Source: Thamnaconus septentrionalis (lineage: Eukaryota > Chordata > Actinopteri > Tetraodontiformes > Monacanthidae). Taken from it: a stretch of DNA of 64,000 nucleotides. The notes beneath the pieces were generated by a model. It had not been told where the DNA came from. It searched no databases and saw nothing but the letters and a program-made list of their open reading frames with translations. Both the position numbers and the translations under genes were made by a program. The stretch lies in NCBI GenBank assembly GCA_009823395.1, contig CM020516.1, positions 5,171,001 to 5,235,000 on the forward strand, given 5' to 3'. Below, piece after piece: positions 61,286 to 64,000 of the stretch. The stretch's first letter is position 1. The number at the start of each line of letters is the position of its first letter.

Positions 61286-61631
61286 TTTCGTCCAAAAAAA
61301 AAGCCTTGTTAAACTAGTACGTTCATCAGTATCCCCCCCCCCCCCCAATAATCCCATTTTCTTTAGTGTCAAACATTTATTTTCCGTGTTTCGCCATTGT
61401 GATATATAATTTGTGTATTTCAGATTTTGACTCGATTTAAATATTTAGTGTTAGTTACTTTAAGTGTTGATAGACGTTCGCACATTTTTTGTTGTTGTTA
61501 CTGTAAATGCCGTCATTTATCAAATGCAAAGACCCCTAAGTGGTTGACCATACACTGTTATGAACAAGTTTGCTCGTGTATGTATTTTTTTTTTTTTAAG
61601 TCCCCCTTGTACTAAATTTAATGCATGATAC

Positions 61632-61817
61632 TAGGGTTGGGACATCTCGTGGGGTGGGGGGGGGGCGGATGGAGATCTCTCAAGTCTGTCGACGGTAGGT
61701 GCGGGGGGATATACGGGACTAAGTGAAGTGCGTCCCGTATCGGTTCATTACGGGAAAGGTTTTTTAGCTGCCAAATACGGGACAATCGCGTATTTTACGG
61801 GACGGTTGGCAACCCTA
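61632..61817. mobile_element. hAT-like MITE with perfect 8-bp target-site duplication
   Basis: A 186-bp element starts TAGGGTTG and ends CAACCCTA, so the terminal 8 bp are inverted. It is flanked on both sides by CATGATAC (61624-61631 and 61818-61825), an 8-bp duplication as made by hAT transposases. The interior contains repeated ACGGGA motifs and a G-run and codes for nothing. Confidence 0.85.
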
Positions 61818-62137
61818 CATGATACACTATGTCTCATACAGCCACATAAGGGAAGGAAAATAGAAAATCCTCCCGTGCTGAGGTTCCCAAACATTCCTGA
61901 AGTATCCAAACTTTCCGTTCCAGTGCCCTGTCACATATGCCATGGGAATTAGGCAGTTAATGGACAATGTTAATGTTTTAAATCCAGATATTCCTCTCAA
62001 ACGTCTGCTAGCATTTCAATTTTTTTTTCAAATTTTATTCATTTATTCATTTATTTTAACAAATATCTTGATAGAATCCACCTTTCCTCCATCTGTTTGA
62101 GTTAATAGAACATACTCCCTGGTAGGTTTTGCAAAGT

Positions 62138-62143
62138 TTTATT
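62138..62143 (-). terminator. Candidate polyadenylation signal of the connexin gene
   Basis: TTTATT on plus is AATAAA on minus, about 810 nt past the connexin stop. Further TTTATT copies in the AT-rich stretch 62033-62060 are alternatives. The 3' UTR (62144-62952) shows only an A-run near 62466. Confidence 0.4.
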
Positions 62144-62952
62144 TACAAAGATTTTCAAACATATGCAGCATCAGAAACACCAATAAAAAAAAAGTAAAAC
62201 ATGGGAAACATCCTCCATCTTTCAACACAAGCACATAACAATATTGAAAATGTCGGAAGCCGTAATGCAACAATAAAATCTAGCAAACAAAACAACTCCT
62301 CAGACTAAACAGTATATTTAAGTCTATTGTTATTCAGTGCAGATTTGAATCACAGTGCGATAATGACTCAGCATCAAGCATCCAAACTGACGAGAGTGTC
62401 ACAAAAACCACAGTGTACAGCGCAAGTGAAAACATTCAAACACAGCTTTGTCCAGAAACTAAATTAAAAAAAAAAAAAATGCCTGTGGTTTTTGTTCACA
62501 TTCAGTCCTTCAGATTGAAGCGCCACAATCCGTGGCCAGGCCTCGTCTCTCTGTCTCCCATCTTTCTTATACCAGCTGTGAAGTTGGGGTCAAAGTCACA
62601 AAACCCAGAGCAGATCCTTTGATTCATCACAACACAATGTGGCCGCTTTGTTACAGCTGGACCTGCTCTATGTCTAAGTATAAATGCTTATAAAGAACAT
62701 ATACCCAACAACATCAACAAATAAGCTATTTCCAGTTATTTTATATAATAAAATACCTACAGATTGTATCTTGTGCTCTGCTGATGGAGCCTTGTGAGTG
62801 TTTTGCTGTACAAGGATGCATCACACCTGGAAAAACAGTTGTTCCAATTAAGACACTTGCCAAAGAAAACCAGTCAGGACTTTAAACCTGAAAATTTCAT
62901 CTTCTATCCTGCGCTTGTTCAGCAGCCGCCAGCCAACCTGTTTTGAACCTCT

Positions 62953-64000
62953 TCAGACAGACAGGTCGTCCGCTCTGGTTCGGCTGCTGGCTCGGCTGCT
63001 CCTGCTCAGCCTGCGCTTCTGCCCGAGCCCCCCGTCCGTGCACAGCAGCAGCTTGTCGCCCACTCCGTTTTGGATCTGGAGCATGCTGATCTCCCTGCTG
63101 GCGGGGGTGTAGCAGCCCGAGTCCTGGCCCCCCAGGAAGCCTTCCTCCTGGAGTTGGTTGCCGCTGGCCTCCTGCCACCGGTGCGAATAGCAGCTCATCT
63201 GCAGCAGCGTGGCCTCCTCCACAGCGGCGGCGATCTTGTGCTTCTCGGTGGCCATGTTGTCAGAGTTCTGCTGGCTGGCCAGGCGGTGGTTGGGGAAAGG
63301 GAGGGGCAGGAAGTGTGAGGAGCCCATGATGCACTGGTTGAAGTCCGGCGGTGGCGTGGAGGTGGGCGGAGGGGACAGAGAGAGCTGGCGGGCTAGCGAG
63401 GCCTGGACCGGAGCAGGTTTAGCAGCTTTCTTCTTCGCAAAGAGGTGCCTAGTAGAGACAGAAGGACCCAGTTGAGTTGCTGAGGAAAATGTTAAACTAC
63501 GATTATATTATGAAAGATCCCAGAACTTGGGAACTTGCAAATCGCAATTGGAGTTTGTCGAAATTTTGGAAATATCGCTTTTATTTCGCGTGAAAATGCA
63601 GTGGAAACGCAGCTACTAACATACATGGACCAGAACCTCGGTTCGACTCTGCCATGTATTTAGAGCACATGTTGATACCTGAGTCCCCCACTCTCAAGAC
63701 GATGATAACAGAAGGACGCTGTTCCTACCTACAGCAGTGCCTCCAGGCCAGGTGATGCAGCTCCAGCACGCTGAGGAACAGCGACACCCCCGACACGACC
63801 AGCATGAACACGATGAAGACGTTCTTCTCCGTCGGCCTGGACACGTAACAGTTGACGGGGTGCGGGCACGGCCAGGCCTGAGGGGGACTCCATGTTTCGT
63901 CACTGCTTTCAAAACAATGCTTTTTTTTTCTTTTGGTTTTGACTTACCTTGCAGATGTAGAGGGGATTGAGGAAGATTCCATAGAGGAAGTACTGGAGGC
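62953..64000 (-). CDS. gja5: Connexin, gja5/Cx40-like, C-terminal part (runs off the window)
   Basis: Minus-strand segments: >64000-63948, 63877-63729, 63448-62953, giving 231 aa of the C-terminal half. The first two exons join to form extracellular loop 2 with the family spacing C-x4-C-x5-C, followed by SRPTEKNVF, the fourth membrane segment, and a cytoplasmic tail. Tail features point to Cx40: [22 protein letters not shown] and the C-terminal DDLSV, a PDZ-binding end that in connexins can bind ZO-1. N-terminus, TM1-TM3 and loop 1 lie beyond the window. Unlike mammalian GJA5, whose coding region is one exon, this copy has introns of 70 bp and 280 bp; reading through either meets a stop. Gap junction channel subunit. 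A teleost gja5 paralogue (a or b) or a close alpha connexin are the alternatives. Confidence 0.85.

Overview
The window is vertebrate nuclear DNA, almost certainly from a teleost fish and probably a percomorph. The evidence is spliced genes with short GT-AG introns, a cytochrome c of teleost type, a fish-type connexin, abundant (CA)n/(GT)n microsatellites and small non-autonomous DNA transposons. There are no prokaryotic operons, CRISPR arrays or phage genes. The species is an inference from sequence style, not a match to a reference.

Layout. From 1 to about 45.6 kb I find no convincing protein-coding gene. This gene-poor stretch holds many simple repeats, three copies of one roughly 370-bp MITE-like family (12.35, 18.93 and 37.6 kb), a hAT-like MITE (32.4 kb), a decayed non-LTR reverse-transcriptase fragment (34.3-34.9 kb), an orphan CCAAT/TATA promoter (33.84 kb), and several motif clusters that look regulatory: RFX X-boxes, a TAATGGTTT cluster and CTCF-like sites.

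From 45.6 to 64 kb there are four genes. zc3h15 (+, ten coding exons, 444 aa) and rbm45 (-, ten coding exons, 465 aa) converge tail to tail. cycs (+, one noncoding and two coding exons, 104 aa) is divergent from rbm45. At the right edge is the 3' part of a connexin, best read as gja5/Cx40-like (-), whose coding sequence is split by two short introns. All exon coordinates were built by hand from splice signals and checked for phase continuity.

How the genes relate. zc3h15 (partner of the translation GTPase DRG1), rbm45 (RNA-binding protein) and cycs (respiratory electron carrier) are broadly expressed genes. The zc3h15 and cycs promoters both carry CRE sites, and zc3h15 also has a ZNF143-type motif, as expected of housekeeping promoters. 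CTCF-like motifs flank the block and point outward, so it may act as a boundary between the desert and the connexin domain. No operon-like cooperation is expected. I see no new biological system; the most notable items are the connexin introns, the motif clusters in the desert, and the cycs/rbm45 linkage.
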